Source: Anastrepha obliqua
Taxonomy: Eukaryota > Arthropoda > Insecta > Diptera > Tephritidae
Length of the DNA: 64,000 nucleotides
Direction of reading: 5' to 3'
Assembly: GCF_027943255.1 (NCBI RefSeq)
Contig: NC_072894.1
Coordinates: 129,199,601-129,263,600 of the forward strand
Below are positions 37,105-48,816 of this stretch, piece after piece (position 1 is the stretch's first letter; each line of letters begins with the position of its first letter). The notes under the pieces were generated by a model. The model was not told the origin of the DNA. It saw nothing but the letters and a program-made list of their open reading frames with translations, and searched no databases. The position numbers were made by a program, and so were the translations under genes.

Positions 37105-37280
37105 AAGTATATTATGTTATGTTAATGTTAACTCATTCTCTATATCCATACAAAATATCTATCAAACAAATAAAATTAAAATTTTTTTTTGAAAATGCAA
37201 CCATTCAATCAGTATTTTCTTATGACGTTATCACGTTAAACTATCGTCAGTAAACCGACTTTACAGACAACCTCTTTTTT

Positions 37281-38339
37281 TATATATTATAAATTTAATA
37301 TTTTCAATCAAAAAGCTTGTAGTACATTGGTCGGCCTCAAGGACAGGAAGCAGGCGATCTTGCCCAGCAGGCGACAGCGTTCAAATGTATTTTCAGTTCA
37401 AGAGAAACATAAAAAAGGGCATTATTCGTCATATTCTGAGTTCAATATATTCCTATCAGTCGGTCGTCCACAAATCCAATCGATCCGCGTATCCTCCAAC
37501 TGATCGTTAATATTTCGTCCCCTTACTGTGTTAACCTCGTAACTTCATTTTTTTCGAAATAGAGATTTTTAGTGAAAAACACTCCTTAGCACTCGTGTTA
37601 CGTAAAACAAAACATACAATGTTCATAATGATTATAGAATTTTTTTCAGAGCGTCTCGATGTTTCTCATATCTGCATGTTCGAATTGAAAAACCTCGTAT
37701 CTACTATAAGTATCGTATCAAATAAGTTACAACTTTTCATAGAAGTTAAGTAATTCTAAACATTTTTTCGATTTACTGAAAATTATGATTTTGTAGATAC
37801 GAGGTTAACACAAAAAGGGGACGATTTGTAGTTTGTTGACAAGGCTGGCCAATATGGACCTACAGCTACTTCAAATGATTTTGTCTACTTATTCTTGCTG
37901 CACTTTCATATTCTTAGCTTTCTTCCGGCCTGTCAATGGGTTTGTATGCAACAGTTAGTCTTCATGTTCGCCTGTGGCGTCAACATTAAACGCATTTACT
38001 GCGTTCATTTGTATTTGGGCGAAGTTTTTGGAGGTTGTGTAGCATTCGCCCTTGCAAGTGATAAGAAGCCATTAATGGCAGTTGTTAATTCTTTGATTGC
38101 GACTTTTATCGATGGTAGAAAATTAATGTGTGCTCTGAAAGAAAATTATTTGTATCTACACCAGTTTGCAGAAGAACGGCGAAACCTGATTTCAAATGAT
38201 GTGCAGTAAAGTTGGCCAAGGAGTGAAAAATCTCAAAAAATGCTATCGGAAAAAGAGGAGGGCAACTTTCGTTGGGAAATTTGTTAGCACAATGACTATG
38301 CGTCCACGAAGCAGCTTATGAAATAAATTTAAATGAACT
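37281..38339. other. Non-coding stretch
   Basis: No recognised gene. An open frame at 37895-38209 has no family signature. Confidence 0.4.
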
Positions 38340-38540
38340 TTATGGCCCGCTTGCGCAAAATTTTGGAAATCTGGTGGCCTCTTGTTATTTCCAATCACGA
38401 GTTACTTAATTCGACCAACGAACTCTCAATAGAGCTGATCAGCAAACGCAGATGATTTGGCTGGATAGGTCATACTTTGCGGAAAGATGCCGGCGAGGTA
38501 TGCAGGACTATTCTATGGTGGAAAATAGTCATTGTTTGGT
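38340..38540 (+). pseudogene. Non-LTR reverse transcriptase C-terminal remnant
   Basis: The plus-strand frame gives MARLRKILEIWWPLVISNHE, then LLNSTNELSIELISKRR, a stop, and FGWIGHTLRKDAGEVCRTIL. The order (L-x-x-I-x-x-x-x-WP-x-x-ISN-x-EL, then W-x-GHTLRK) is the tail of RTE-type non-LTR proteins. Only this short tail is present and it carries an in-frame TGA where tryptophan would be expected. Confidence 0.65.
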
Positions 38541-41037
38541 ATTTTCTCAGAATCTTCCTATTTATGTATATTGCATTTTAAGTTGTATTAAGTTTGCACC
38601 CGCAGCCCATCTGCTGAGTTTTCTTAGCATCTGGCAAATGATGTCACTCAATTCTCGTTCAATTAGAAAATAAATAAGTAACCAAATCGTCGACTAAACG
38701 ATCAGAAAGCAAGCAAAGTTGTGGCTAAATTCGCAGAACTGCCGGTGTGTATCAATTACCCAGCCTTGCGGTACCCTTCTGCTGACGCGCCCTTCTCGTC
38801 GCTAACGTGAAATTGTTCACGTTTTTTCTACGTAAATCAAGTGAATGAAGTGTGAAATTTTTATTTTATTTTTACAATTTATTATTAAGTTTATCAAGTT
38901 TCTACATTCAAAGAGATTTGCAATAAACCTGTATTAACTATTATATTAAAAGGCAGTAAAATCGTGCAATGTTTCTTAGGGCATTCTGTTGGAACAAAAA
39001 CAGCAAAAAAACTAAAATTACATAAGTGAAAGAGTAATTATTGTATTATTGGGAATGCATGCGCTCATAGAAATACTCATATTAAGTATTAACAACATAT
39101 TTTCATGCCTTACTTTTTTAAAATGTCAAAGTTATTGCAATCAAATCGATTGGTGCATTCAATGCTATCAATTACAACTCAATTGAATGGAAGTATGGCA
39201 AAATGAAAATTAAATGAATGCGATGAGCTTCAGCATGCCACAGCCACAATGGAGCTGCATTTAACACAACAAAAGCTCCAACAACTACTAGAGTATTATG
39301 TGTTTATAGCAAATTCTTACGGGTTTGTTGCTTAAGTCTTTTATTTTGTTCGCAAGCTGAGCTCCAGCGAAGGCATAAAATGTTTCGTGGAAGTGCATGC
39401 AGGCCGGCGCGAACTGTGTTTGATTAATGCCGCTAATTGTAGCCAAAATAAACAGATGCCATAGTGGGGAATGAAAGCAAAGTGAACTGAAGCGTATTAG
39501 AAGTCCATTGGTGGAAGAGGTAAGGGTAAAAAGAATTCGAACCTTGAACAAAGTAATGGCCAAAACTGACCGCGAGGCAATGAAAATTGGCGAAAATCCT
39601 TGAAATACAAGTTAAACGCCATTAAAAAATGGCAAAGCAAAAAAAAAGGGGTAAATAAATATTATAAAGCGTTAAGCCGTATACCTGATTGCGATTTTGT
39701 GGCTACCTTGACTCTTCGCAGTAAATGCAGAAGAAGTAGGAAAAATAAATAAACAACTGTAAATAGTGAAGGAAGCCAAAAATAACGTTAGACGTTGCTG
39801 ATATGCCGAAAATGGCGCGCGGCACGCAGGTCAAACGGTCGTCCGCTCACTCGCTAGCTCACTCACTTATCCACTCACTCACTCACTCACTCACCCGCTC
39901 GCCGTAGAACTTCAGCAGCCACGCCAGCGCTGGATTTCGTTGTCAAAAGCTAAAAGCACCAAAGGAGGCTGCAATAAAGAAGGCTTTCCTCGACATTCGC
40001 AGCAATGGATTTACAACGGCTCACATTTGAAATCCACTTCGGTTGCGGCTTTTACGAATTATTGCGCCCAAGTGCCAGCGACAACAAAAGGCCAACTCGC
40101 AGTCGACTTCTCGCTAAATCCCCAGCAGCGTGGCAGTGTTGATGTTAGTGGCAGCACTGGTGGCGGTGGTGGTGGTGGTGTTAGCGTTGCTTTGGCCACT
40201 TTCATGTGCAAATTCAAGTGAAATGTTTGATTTGGCTGCTTGGCTTCCGCAACGGTAACTATTGGTGCTTGCTGGTGATATGGGGTGGTATCAGCGATGC
40301 CACTGTCATAGCTACCAGTCACAGCCAAGGCAACCGCAGCACCAGCACCTCCACCTCGCCACCGTCGCCATTGGATTGCCACTTTAGTGGCTCACAGAAC
40401 GCGCGACGTGACAAGATGGAAATCTCTGGACGTGAGTGAGTGTGGCGTTGTAGTCGCCTCTCGGGCCACACTCTCGTCATTTAGGCAAATAAATACTTGT
40501 TGTTTGCCGTGTTTATCGCTGCTTTTTACGTAAGTAACTATCGTTCCATGGCTGTGCTCGTGTGTGTGTTTTTATTTACTCTTTTTAGGAAAAACCCAAG
40601 ATTTAGATTTTTATTGATTGTTCGTGGTGTTAATGGCTTATAAAACTTGGAAGCTGTCAGTGCGGTCGCAAGCGGAGAGACGATTATCATTCCAACGGCA
40701 CGCAATAACAATAAGAATAACAAAACAATAACCATAACAGTTTGAAATAATAACGGCAGATGTGAATAGCACTTAACACGGCATTGACCCGAACACATAC
40801 CCACATTCCGCATATTTTACACTTGATTAAAGAAAAGAAAACAAATTGTGGGAGTGTTTACGAGCGTGCATGTTGGACACATATCATCAGATGTTTTAAT
40901 ATCATTTTGCTCTTTAATTTCAATGGGGTTTTAATTGAATGCGTTTTAAATTACGTATCACTTTTCTTTTCGATTTGGTTTATGGTTCAATATCACTCAG
41001 AAAATAAATTTGATGAATATTTATTAATAGTACTTAA
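38541..41037. other. Non-coding stretch, GC-richer near 39.8-40.5 kb
   Basis: A (CACT)n tract lies at about 39865-39895. From 39900 to 40440 the GC content rises and a (GGT)n run at 40160-40180 gives polyglycine or polyproline frames. GGAC|GTGAGT at 40433 would make a good splice donor. This could be an untranslated first exon of a host gene, but there is no coding support. Confidence 0.35.
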
Positions 41038-41763
41038 GGGGTTATACGCAGTTATGAAGCAAATAAAAGACGGGTTGTCAAGGATTTATCCTGAAGAAAC
41101 TTCAGAATATTTTAATTTGAAAATTTTTGGCGGTTATAAAAGCATCCTTCAAGAACGTAACAAATTTTTTTATTTATGAAAATGTTGATTATAGAGCGCG
41201 CTGCAGGCGATTTCTGGAACCTCCTTTAAAAAAAGACGATTTACGGTGTACATCGTAACTCAGGATTGGATTATCTGAAATCAAAAAACCAAACAAATTT
41301 TGTTAATATATTAGATTATCTAGTAATTAATCGTTCGGCTAATCAAAATAGTGAATTTTCACAAAATGGCAGCTTTTAAAAGAAATGATTTCGATTTTTA
41401 CGTTAAAATTTGGCCGTAAATTGATTATAAAATGGAAAATAAGTATCAGATTTACAAAAGGAACGATTAATTACTAGAAAATGTATCTTTAAAGATTGAG
41501 TTAAAACGGTTGACCGATCAAACAAGCCGTTTTCGAGATATCGTGTACACCGACTTGAAAAATGCCGTTTTGAAAAAAACACGTTTAAAGTTTCAATACC
41601 TACCTTAAAACGTGTCGAGGCATCTCTACATATTTAGGTATAACTCCGAAAGTATTGCTTAGATCTACTTCAAATTTCGTGCGTATATTTTGAATATATG
41701 TACATTACAAAAATGCAATAAAAAAAATCGATTTTTTTGAAAGTCATAACTGCGTATAACCCC
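41038..41763. mobile_element. 726-bp MITE with TTAA flanks
   Basis: Flanked on both sides by TTAA (41034-41037 and 41764-41767). The terminal inverted repeats GGGGTTATACGCAGTTATGA are identical over 20 bases. TTAA duplication is the hallmark of the piggyBac superfamily. The interior is AT-rich and non-coding, so it is a non-autonomous derivative. Its ends differ from those of the piggyBac copy at 51316, so that element did not obviously give rise to it. Confidence 0.85.
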
Positions 41764-42799
41764 TTAAACGAGTTATTAGGCTCGTATACCAACACAGTCG
41801 CATAAGAAATTAGCAATACTATCTTACGTTGGTGGTGTATTTGTGTTTCGAAGGAATGCGCTGCGGGGGTTATGGCTAATTAAATAATATCAGCACTAGA
41901 AAGCTTTAATTAAGCTACTGAACTTTCGTCTTCTACCGGAAGCTCCCTCTCTTATAGCATTAATGCCAACAAACTAGCAGCAAAGCTGTGGCCATGTCTT
42001 AGAGATTAGATGTTCTCTTACGTGATATGCTAGTCACGTAAATTCAGTTATTTCGACAGCCTGACACTATCCGATTATTAGAAACGTTTAAGAATCCAAT
42101 TGAAGATAGATTCCATTACTGTTTTGATGCTATGAAAGCTTCCTCTCGAGCTCACTGATAGCCTTCTTTTGATAGTGAGTGGCGAAAAGTTCGAAATAGC
42201 GACCAGATTCCCATATGAGAGGAAAAAGGAACGACTTAAGACACTCGACTACTGACCTTATGAAACCTTAATATATAACCTCATACATCTCGGCAGACAC
42301 TGATGTGATGTGTTTTATGAGTAGCTCGATAATACTCTTAAACGGCTGTGTAGATATTGACGGGTTCTCAAGCTCGAAATATACACTTGCACGATGCCAG
42401 ATAGGTCTATAGGACAAGCGTGCTGCGAGTAGCCTCTGTCTTTGGGACAGTATTCGAAGACGCAATCTGTGTAATTGCCGGGAAAATTTCTATGGATATA
42501 CGTGTACGCGAATGACATCACCTCTTTGGCAGACCAGGCGAAAGACCTTCAAGGGAGTAGAAATGAGAGAAACGTAGCTCATGCATCAAAGATGAGACTA
42601 ATCCGCACACCTCATTCCTCATCTAAAATTACGTCACGGCAAAGTTATTTTTCCACTTTAATATGCGTAATAATATTTTCTATCGTTTTCGGGAGTCGCC
42701 TGATTCGCCGTGATGAATGCTAGGATGGGAAATTATTAAAAATGAAATATCTTATTACTTTTTAGGGCTTCGACCTTAAAATTATTACAATTATTTAAA
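41764..42799. other. Non-coding stretch
   Basis: No gene was recognised between the MITE and the retrotransposon. Confidence 0.4.
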
Positions 42800-45351
42800 A
42801 GTTTCCCATGCCGAGGTTGATCGAACACACGATGTTAAAAGAGCTATGCTCCGGAGATATCGTTGCTGCAAAAATAAAGTACTTTAAAAGTGGGAGCAGT
42901 GTCGGAGCTATCATAGTTTCGGCCTACCTACCCTACGACTCTTTACAGCCACCTCCTTCCAGGGAGCTAAGAGAAGTGGTCAAGTACGCAGAATCCAATA
43001 ATCTGGGGCTAATAGTGGGCTGTGATGCAAATTCACAGAACATTGTGTGGGGAAGCAGCAAATGCAACCCCAGAGGTCTCAAGTTACTGAATTTTATCCT
43101 GTCATCCGATTTGGTCATCCAAGACACTGATAACAAACCAACTTTTGTGACCAGAAGGAGACAAGAGGTGATTGATTTAACACTTACCAATAGGTCAGTT
43201 GGAAATCAAATCAACCGATGGCGAGTTTTGGAAGAGGACTCTCTTTCTGATCATCGTCTTATCGAATTCCGACTGGGAATTGACACAATATCAATACCTT
43301 CCGCTAGGAATCCTCGAAATGTGGACTGGGACAGGTATGGTGAGCTTGTAACAGAGCGATTACCAAACCTGAAAAAACTCAAATCAGCAGAAATGATTGA
43401 AGATGCTACTAAGAAATTATAAGGTACTTTAATCAATTGCTTTGAGGAACTGTGTCCACTCAGGCAAAGCAGACAGGGGAAAGCGGTTCCTTGGTGGAAC
43501 CCTGAACTGTCGAAGATTCGTGTACGGTCCAGGAAACTTCTTAATAAGGCCTTGAAGACCAAAACAGAAGAGGACTGGGCCAATCATCGACTTACACAGA
43601 GAGAATATAAGAAAAAAGTACGGCAAGCCAAACTTGAATCCTATAGAAATTTCTGCAGTAACGTCGAAGAAATGAGGGAAACAGCGAGACTTTGTAAGGT
43701 CCTTCATTTAGACCGCTCAGTAAGGCTGGATTCCATTCGAAAACCTGATGGTTTATACACCATTTCCAAATCGGAAACGTTTAATGCTCTACTCGAAACC
43801 CATTTTCCGGGTAGTAGAACTCCCTCTGAAGTTGAGAGTGGCATGAACAATGACGGTGGCAACGGTGGAACCTCTAGGTACAGCTGGTATATTGCTAGTC
43901 GGATAGTGACAAGGGAATCGATAAGGTTTTCCTTATCTTCCTTTGAGAACTTTAAATCCCCTGGACCTGACGGAATATATCCAGCAATGCTTAAAAATGG
44001 AGGAGACAGGCTGATTGAGGCCCTGAAAAGGATCTTCACAGCCTGTCTTGCATTTGGTTATATACCATCCCAATGGCGACGCGTAAGAGTAGTATTTATT
44101 CCGAAACCAGGAAAAGATGACTATTCCCTAGCAAAAAGTTTTAGACCAATCAGTTTGACATCGTTCATGTTGAAAAGTCTGGAACGAGTGGTGGAGAACA
44201 TATTCGGGGGTATTGCCGAGAAGTCCACTTAATAGAAATCAACACGCTTACCAGAGTGGAAAATCATGTGAATCAGCCTTACACAATCTTGTTAGCAAGA
44301 TTGAAGCTGGGCTGGAAGCTGACGAATACACAATGGGCGTGTTCGTGGACATTTAGGGGGCTTTTGATAATGCCACTTTCGGCTCGATATGTTCTTCTGC
44401 CGAACGACACGGAGTTAATCAAGCCATTATAAAATGGATATACTCCATGCTCTCTGAGAGGCTGCTAACCGCTGGTGGGAGCGATGACGAGCAAATCACA
44501 GTCAGGGCCAAGCAAGGATGTCCCCAAGGGGGTATTCTTTCTCCGCTGCTGTGGTGCTTCGTCGTAGACTCCCTATTAGTGGAGATGCAGGAACTCGGCT
44601 TTCACGTCCAAGCATATGCGGACGACGTCTGTGCGCTAACATCGGATAAATCCTTAAGGAGGCTTTGCACGAAAGTGCAGAGGATTCTTGACAAAATCGA
44701 TGACTGGTGCATGAGACAAGGTCTTTCCGTTAATCCGAACAAGACAACCATAGTCTTGTTTAGGAGAAAACGGAAATTGGATGGACTCAGTCTTCCAACA
44801 CTGAAAGGTGTGACACTTGGTCTTTCCAACGAAGTTAAATATCTAAGAGTAATCTTGGATAAGAAGCTGACCTGGGAGACACACGTTTCACCGAAGGTGC
44901 TGTGGTCCTATGGATATACACGGCACTTATCAGACCAATCATCGCTTACGCTTCTGTGGTCTGGCGGCGACGGAGCATGGTTAAGTCCACAATCCGGGAA
45001 CTATACAGGCTGCAAAGAAGTATATGTTTATGCATCACGGGTGCCATGAGTACAACCTCTGGTGATGCCCTAAATGCTATGCTTGATTTGCTCCCCCTGG
45101 ATCTTAAGATACAACAGGAAGCAATAAAAGCAATGTGTAGACTCCATAAATATGGTTTCTGGCACGAAGATGGAACTTCGGGACACAGAGAAATCTTCAA
45201 GTTGCTGTCGGAGCAGTATCCACGAGTAGGGGTGATAAATATACCGTTATTATTTATGGATGCTGTCAATTTTACTAATTTATTGCAGCTGAATTGTGGC
45301 GAATATTACAAAGGCGAAGGTCAGTGTGCTTACAGCCTGATGAGCCGGTAA
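42800..45351 (+). pseudogene. Non-LTR retrotransposon endonuclease/RT (LOA/I/R1-like), broken
   Basis: The frame begins in the middle of an APE-type endonuclease: VSAYLPYDS, GCDANSQNIVWGSS, RRQEVIDLTLTN and SDHRLIEF (catalytic DANS, ID and SDH motifs). A TAA at 43420-43422 interrupts the frame. It continues as a linker (PWWNPELSKIRVRSRKLLN) and the RT start (SPGPDGIYPAML, VVFIPKPGKDDYSLAKSFRP, ISLTSFMLKSLERVV). A frameshift near 44220 is followed by NRNQHAYQSGKSCESAL, FVDI-stop-GAFDN (motif A aspartate kept), QGCPQGGILSPLLW and YADDVCAL (motif C). The thumb has V-K-YL-x-V-x-LDKKLTW. A small deletion plus frameshift near 44900 precedes IYTALIRPIIAYASVVW. At least two stops and two frameshifts mean it is dead. 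The 5' part of the endonuclease and all of ORF1 are missing, as in 5'-truncated insertions. Confidence 0.9.
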
Positions 45352-45889
45352 AAAGTAAAATTAGGTATTTTAGTAGTTCATTGATGACTAATTTAAGATT
45401 GATTAGATTACATAAAAGCTTCTCCAGTCTTCTGTATACTTTGAGAAGATGCATGTCATAATAACTGCACTTTTACTCCCAATACGAACAAATTATTAAA
45501 AATAAAAAAAAATCGCACGGGCTACAGGAAACCGAAGATGGATGGAAGATACAGGGTGCATATGGTATTTGAAAACAACTTGCAAGTAAAACTAATTAGC
45601 TTTTATTTTGAACAAAATTAAGCACAACATTAACTGCAATAACCTCCTCGATCTGGATCGGGAAGCGATTGCATGCCCGAATCAAATGCTCCCTTATTCA
45701 TATTGTTCTCTGAAGGCTGCAAATTTTCTATGTCAAAATCTCTTGGAGTTGTTAGGCACACATTTGTGCTGTACTAAGTTGTGTTTCAGTCCTAGACCGA
45801 CCGGATATTATTTATTTATGACCTTCTCGAAATAGAGTATATTTTAATGGTGCATCCTTCTCAGGTTAACAAAGCCGCAGCTCTCGTAT

Positions 45890-46090
45890 TCGGTGGGTAT
45901 CCTTACCTGACATTGCCGTTAGGTATCCGTGCAGTGAGACTTGGGATTGCTTCAAGTTCTTTATGTTGAAGCTGTCAGGAGGATGAGGTAGAATCATCTC
46001 GATGCCTTCTTTATAACTCCGCTGCTCTCGTCGAGCTAAAATTCAGGCATCTGGGCTCTCAGTTTTTTGCTATATCCGCAGGTTAAATAT
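45890..46090 (+). pseudogene. Zinc-knuckle tail of a non-LTR retrotransposon
   Basis: The plus frame reads SCQEDEVESSRCLLYNSAAL, then VELKFRHLGSQ. This matches the C-x2-C...H-x4-C-like tail found after the RNase H domain in LOA/I-type elements, although several cysteines are altered. It lies 540 bases downstream of, and on the same strand as, the RT fragment. It may therefore be the 3' part of the same element, with the RNase H domain deleted between them. Confidence 0.45.
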
Positions 46091-48044
46091 GAAATTCATC
46101 AGTAGCTTGAAGCGATTAGTACAAATATAATTAGCAAACGTTGGTCGACATCCAATCCAAACCCCCTTCTTCCTTCAAGTCTTTGGCTCTTTTCCTCTGT
46201 CCAATTGGGCGCCTCGCGTGGGCAGCCAGTTACACTAACCTTATCTAACCCACTCCGTTGAAAGTAATCTTCCAGAATTGCACCTCCAGTGCAAGTATTT
46301 CTGCAGCCATTTCCCTTGTGCGCAGTCCAAAGTCCATTACATGCACCACTGATTTAACCCGCGAAAGCCTGCGAGCCACAGTCAACCGCACTTAAATGCA
46401 ACATCCCAACAGCGCACCAGTGAATTAACTGAGTAATGCCACATGCCTTGTCATACGGCACTTTCGCTACCAAACCACTCTAAGTCGAGCACTACTCTTG
46501 CCACAACGAGCCCACTAAATGCGTTGCCATATTTTTGAATTAGTGGTGGTTACATGAGTTGCAGTGGCAGTAAAGCAGTGCCTTGAGCGCTAAAACTACT
46601 TCAACGATTTGTTGTTGTAGTTTCTATTACTGTTGATTTGGCGATTATTACTACAACGCTTGGTGTCTAATAGCAGCGTTGAGTTCGTTAATGCTGATGA
46701 TGTGGCTGCCACTTGAGTTGTGCCACAAACTGCATTGCACTGCGCTGCGAGTGCCGCTCCTGCCGTCGTTGCTGATGACTTTATAAATAAATGCATTCAA
46801 CTGGCAGCCGCAGCAGCATCAGCTACACTCACTTCAAATAATAACAAATTCTGACAAATTGGCAAATTAACTGCACTCGCCATTGCCCTGCAACACACAA
46901 CAACGGAAAGCAAATGTGCAACTCAGCTTTGTGCGCTGCCTCGTTTGCTCAGCGGAGCGGTGGCTGTGATGATAATAATAATAATTGCAACAGTTGCGCG
47001 GCAATAACTACTGCACATCCGCACACACACACACACACACAACACGCACACATAGGTACGTACAAAATCAGTGTAAACATCACTTACAATTCTAACATTG
47101 TCTTTACGCGCCATTTAATTTGTTGCTGGTAATGGTTGCCGCTGCCACACTCCATTCTGTATGTTCGTCTAATCGGCTACTCGTCTGCTCCTCTGCAGCA
47201 CAGAGTCAGCGAAGCGTAGCGCAAATAAAGGAAAGTGCTATCGCTGCAATTGTTGTTATTGCTGTTGCAAATAAAATCACTTACAATGAGCCTAGTAATC
47301 TCTATGTGCAACCCGCCGGTGGCAGCAGTCTGCTGTTTGTTGCCAACTGCCAGCATTTAGTAGCTGCTTAAGAGTCGTCGACAAGTGGCGTCGCATTGCA
47401 GCGCATAATTGCCTGTTAGTTGCTGTTGCTGAGGCAGACTAATGTTTTGTCTTTCTTGGTGTTGTTGTGGCTACCGAGCGAAGGATCCTCGATGCAGCTC
47501 TTGTCATCGCTGCTGCTTTTGTTGCTGTTGTGGTTGGGCTTGTTAGCTGATACTGCTACTGTTTCGCACTTGGCCCGCGGCAATGTCATTAATAGCTTTA
47601 TTCTTGTTGTTGTTTAATGCCGTCACCTGTTGTCGCTTTCTAATGGCAGCAAACAGGTACTTAGTTGCGCTTTTCAGTAAGCACGCACACACACGCAGTC
47701 TATTATATTAGATGTCTTTAGCGCACTCAATTATAGCCAACTCATGGGCGTCCTTAACCTTAGCGCTGGAAAAATTATTGCCTACGTGTATACAGTACCC
47801 TCTCGATAATACGAACAAGAACTAATTCAGGCACAACTGCAATACGAGCATGCGGAAATATTTCTGTACAACTCGGGCACTAAACAAAATGTGTGTGTTG
47901 CTTGTGAATTATTGCTTTGGGTGTATTTATTGAAACAGCGGGACTTCTAACAGAACCTTTAAATTCAGTCGAAATGAAAATCGCCAACTTTTCAGCCACA
48001 TCTTTGTGTTTAACATTCGATTGAATCGAAGAAGTCGCGTGATT
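46091..48044. other. Non-coding stretch with simple repeats
   Basis: Contains an (AC)n tract at about 47023-47041, (TAA)n at 46974-46984, and TTG/CTG-rich runs at 47420-47620. Reading frames here are simple-sequence. No gene was supported. Confidence 0.4.
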
Positions 48045-48300
48045 TTCCTTTTCCAGCTCACGCCTTAGCAGTTGTCTTTGAAAAATGAATGGAAATGGTT
48101 CCAACCCATTTCACATTCCCCCTATTCTCTAGACTTGGCTCACTTGCATCCCTCGGACTACTATTTGTTGCACAGTTTAAAGGAAAGGCTGGCGCGAAAG
48201 ATTTTTTTCAAACGAAGAGGTGATTGCGGAAACAATTGGCTATTTTTCAGACTTGGCCAAATCCTATTATTCGGAAGGGATCAGCAAACTAGAACAGCCT
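48045..48300 (+). pseudogene. mariner transposase remnant (C-terminal half)
   Basis: Nucleotides are colinear with 20570-20870. Frames give AHALAVVFEK, HSPYSLDLAHLHPSDYYLL (third catalytic acid region with a small insertion), SLKERLARK and then IGYFSDLAKSYYSEGISKLE. The frame changes more than once, and no termini were found. The second catalytic acid is lost. Confidence 0.65.
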
Positions 48301-48589
48301 CGGTTGAAGTGCATAAGCCTAAAAGGAGACTTAGTCGAAAAACAAAGAAAGTTTACCACAAGAAATTAAGTCGTTTTTATTTTTGCACGAGCTTTTCAAT
48401 TAGATTGACTATCAAATGAATCTATTTTTGTAAGAATAAGATTTATGGTACTCTTTGTTTAATCACACCTCCATAGTGAAACAAGACAAAAGTAAAAATG
48501 GCTATCATTCCTGAGGCGTTCCAGTTGGAGCCCAACTTTTCGACAGAATTTAACATTAAAATCGTTCTAGTCGATAACAAAACATATGT

Positions 48590-48760
48590 GTTTTCGGAGT
48601 TGCGCGCATTGTACCCATTTTTCGGTAGACGTGGTGGCCCTTCTAATTTCTTATGGCCCATATTGAACCATAAGGACCTAGACGGCATGTGGTTCCAGCA
48701 GGACGGCGCTACGTGCCACACAGCAAACGCCATTTTATTCCATTTCAACATCTACCCGCC
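48590..48760 (+). pseudogene. Tc1/mariner-type transposase fragment
   Basis: Within one frame, FLWPILNHKDLDGMWFQQDG runs on into ATCHTANAI. DGMWFQQDGATCHTA is the second catalytic aspartate region of a Tc1/mariner-superfamily family common in insects, whose C-terminal piece typically contains WGYLKSKVY (compare the 8879 element). The N-terminal and C-terminal parts are absent. The frame ends at 48782 after unrelated residues. Confidence 0.65.
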
Positions 48761-48816
48761 CTTATTGAAAAACCCTTTATAACGATTTTTATTATAAAAA
48801 ATTGGTAATATAACGA

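Larger units (their letters stand above)
34606..37280 (+). mobile_element. Helentron/HINE-like element, copy C, loaded with satellites
   Basis: The left end TTGACGTGATAACGTCTTAT begins at 34606. The right inverted repeat TATGACGTTATCACGTTAAA lies at 37221-37240. The 3' hairpin GTCAGTAAA/TTTACAGAC spans 37246-37268 and is followed by a T run. The shared 5' block (about 34765-34960) and 3' block (from about 37130) match copies A and B. Between them sits about 2.1 kb absent from the other copies: a segment starting TCTATACTAATATTATAAAG at 35085, a 257-bp tandem array, and a pentanucleotide array. The TC start of the inner segment could be a separate Helitron end nested inside. No transposase or Rep/helicase is encoded. 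Confidence 0.65.

Noticed and set aside
36299..37253. Three overlapping open frames of 268-314 residues made of a five-residue Met/Leu/Cys/Tyr/Val repeat
   Set aside because: They are translations of the (GTTAT)n satellite in three frames; no stop is possible in this unit.
37895..38209. 104-residue plus-strand frame starting MLHFHILSFL
   Set aside because: No domain, no splice context and no composition bias beyond chance; kept out of the gene list.
40059..40382. Minus-strand frame with polyproline and plus-strand frame with polyglycine
   Set aside because: Caused by a (GGT)n run; no homology or splice support for either.
47796..47830. CAGTACCCTCTCGATAATACGA resembling a pogo/Tigger-type terminus
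   Set aside because: No matching inverted end or transposase was found within a few kb.
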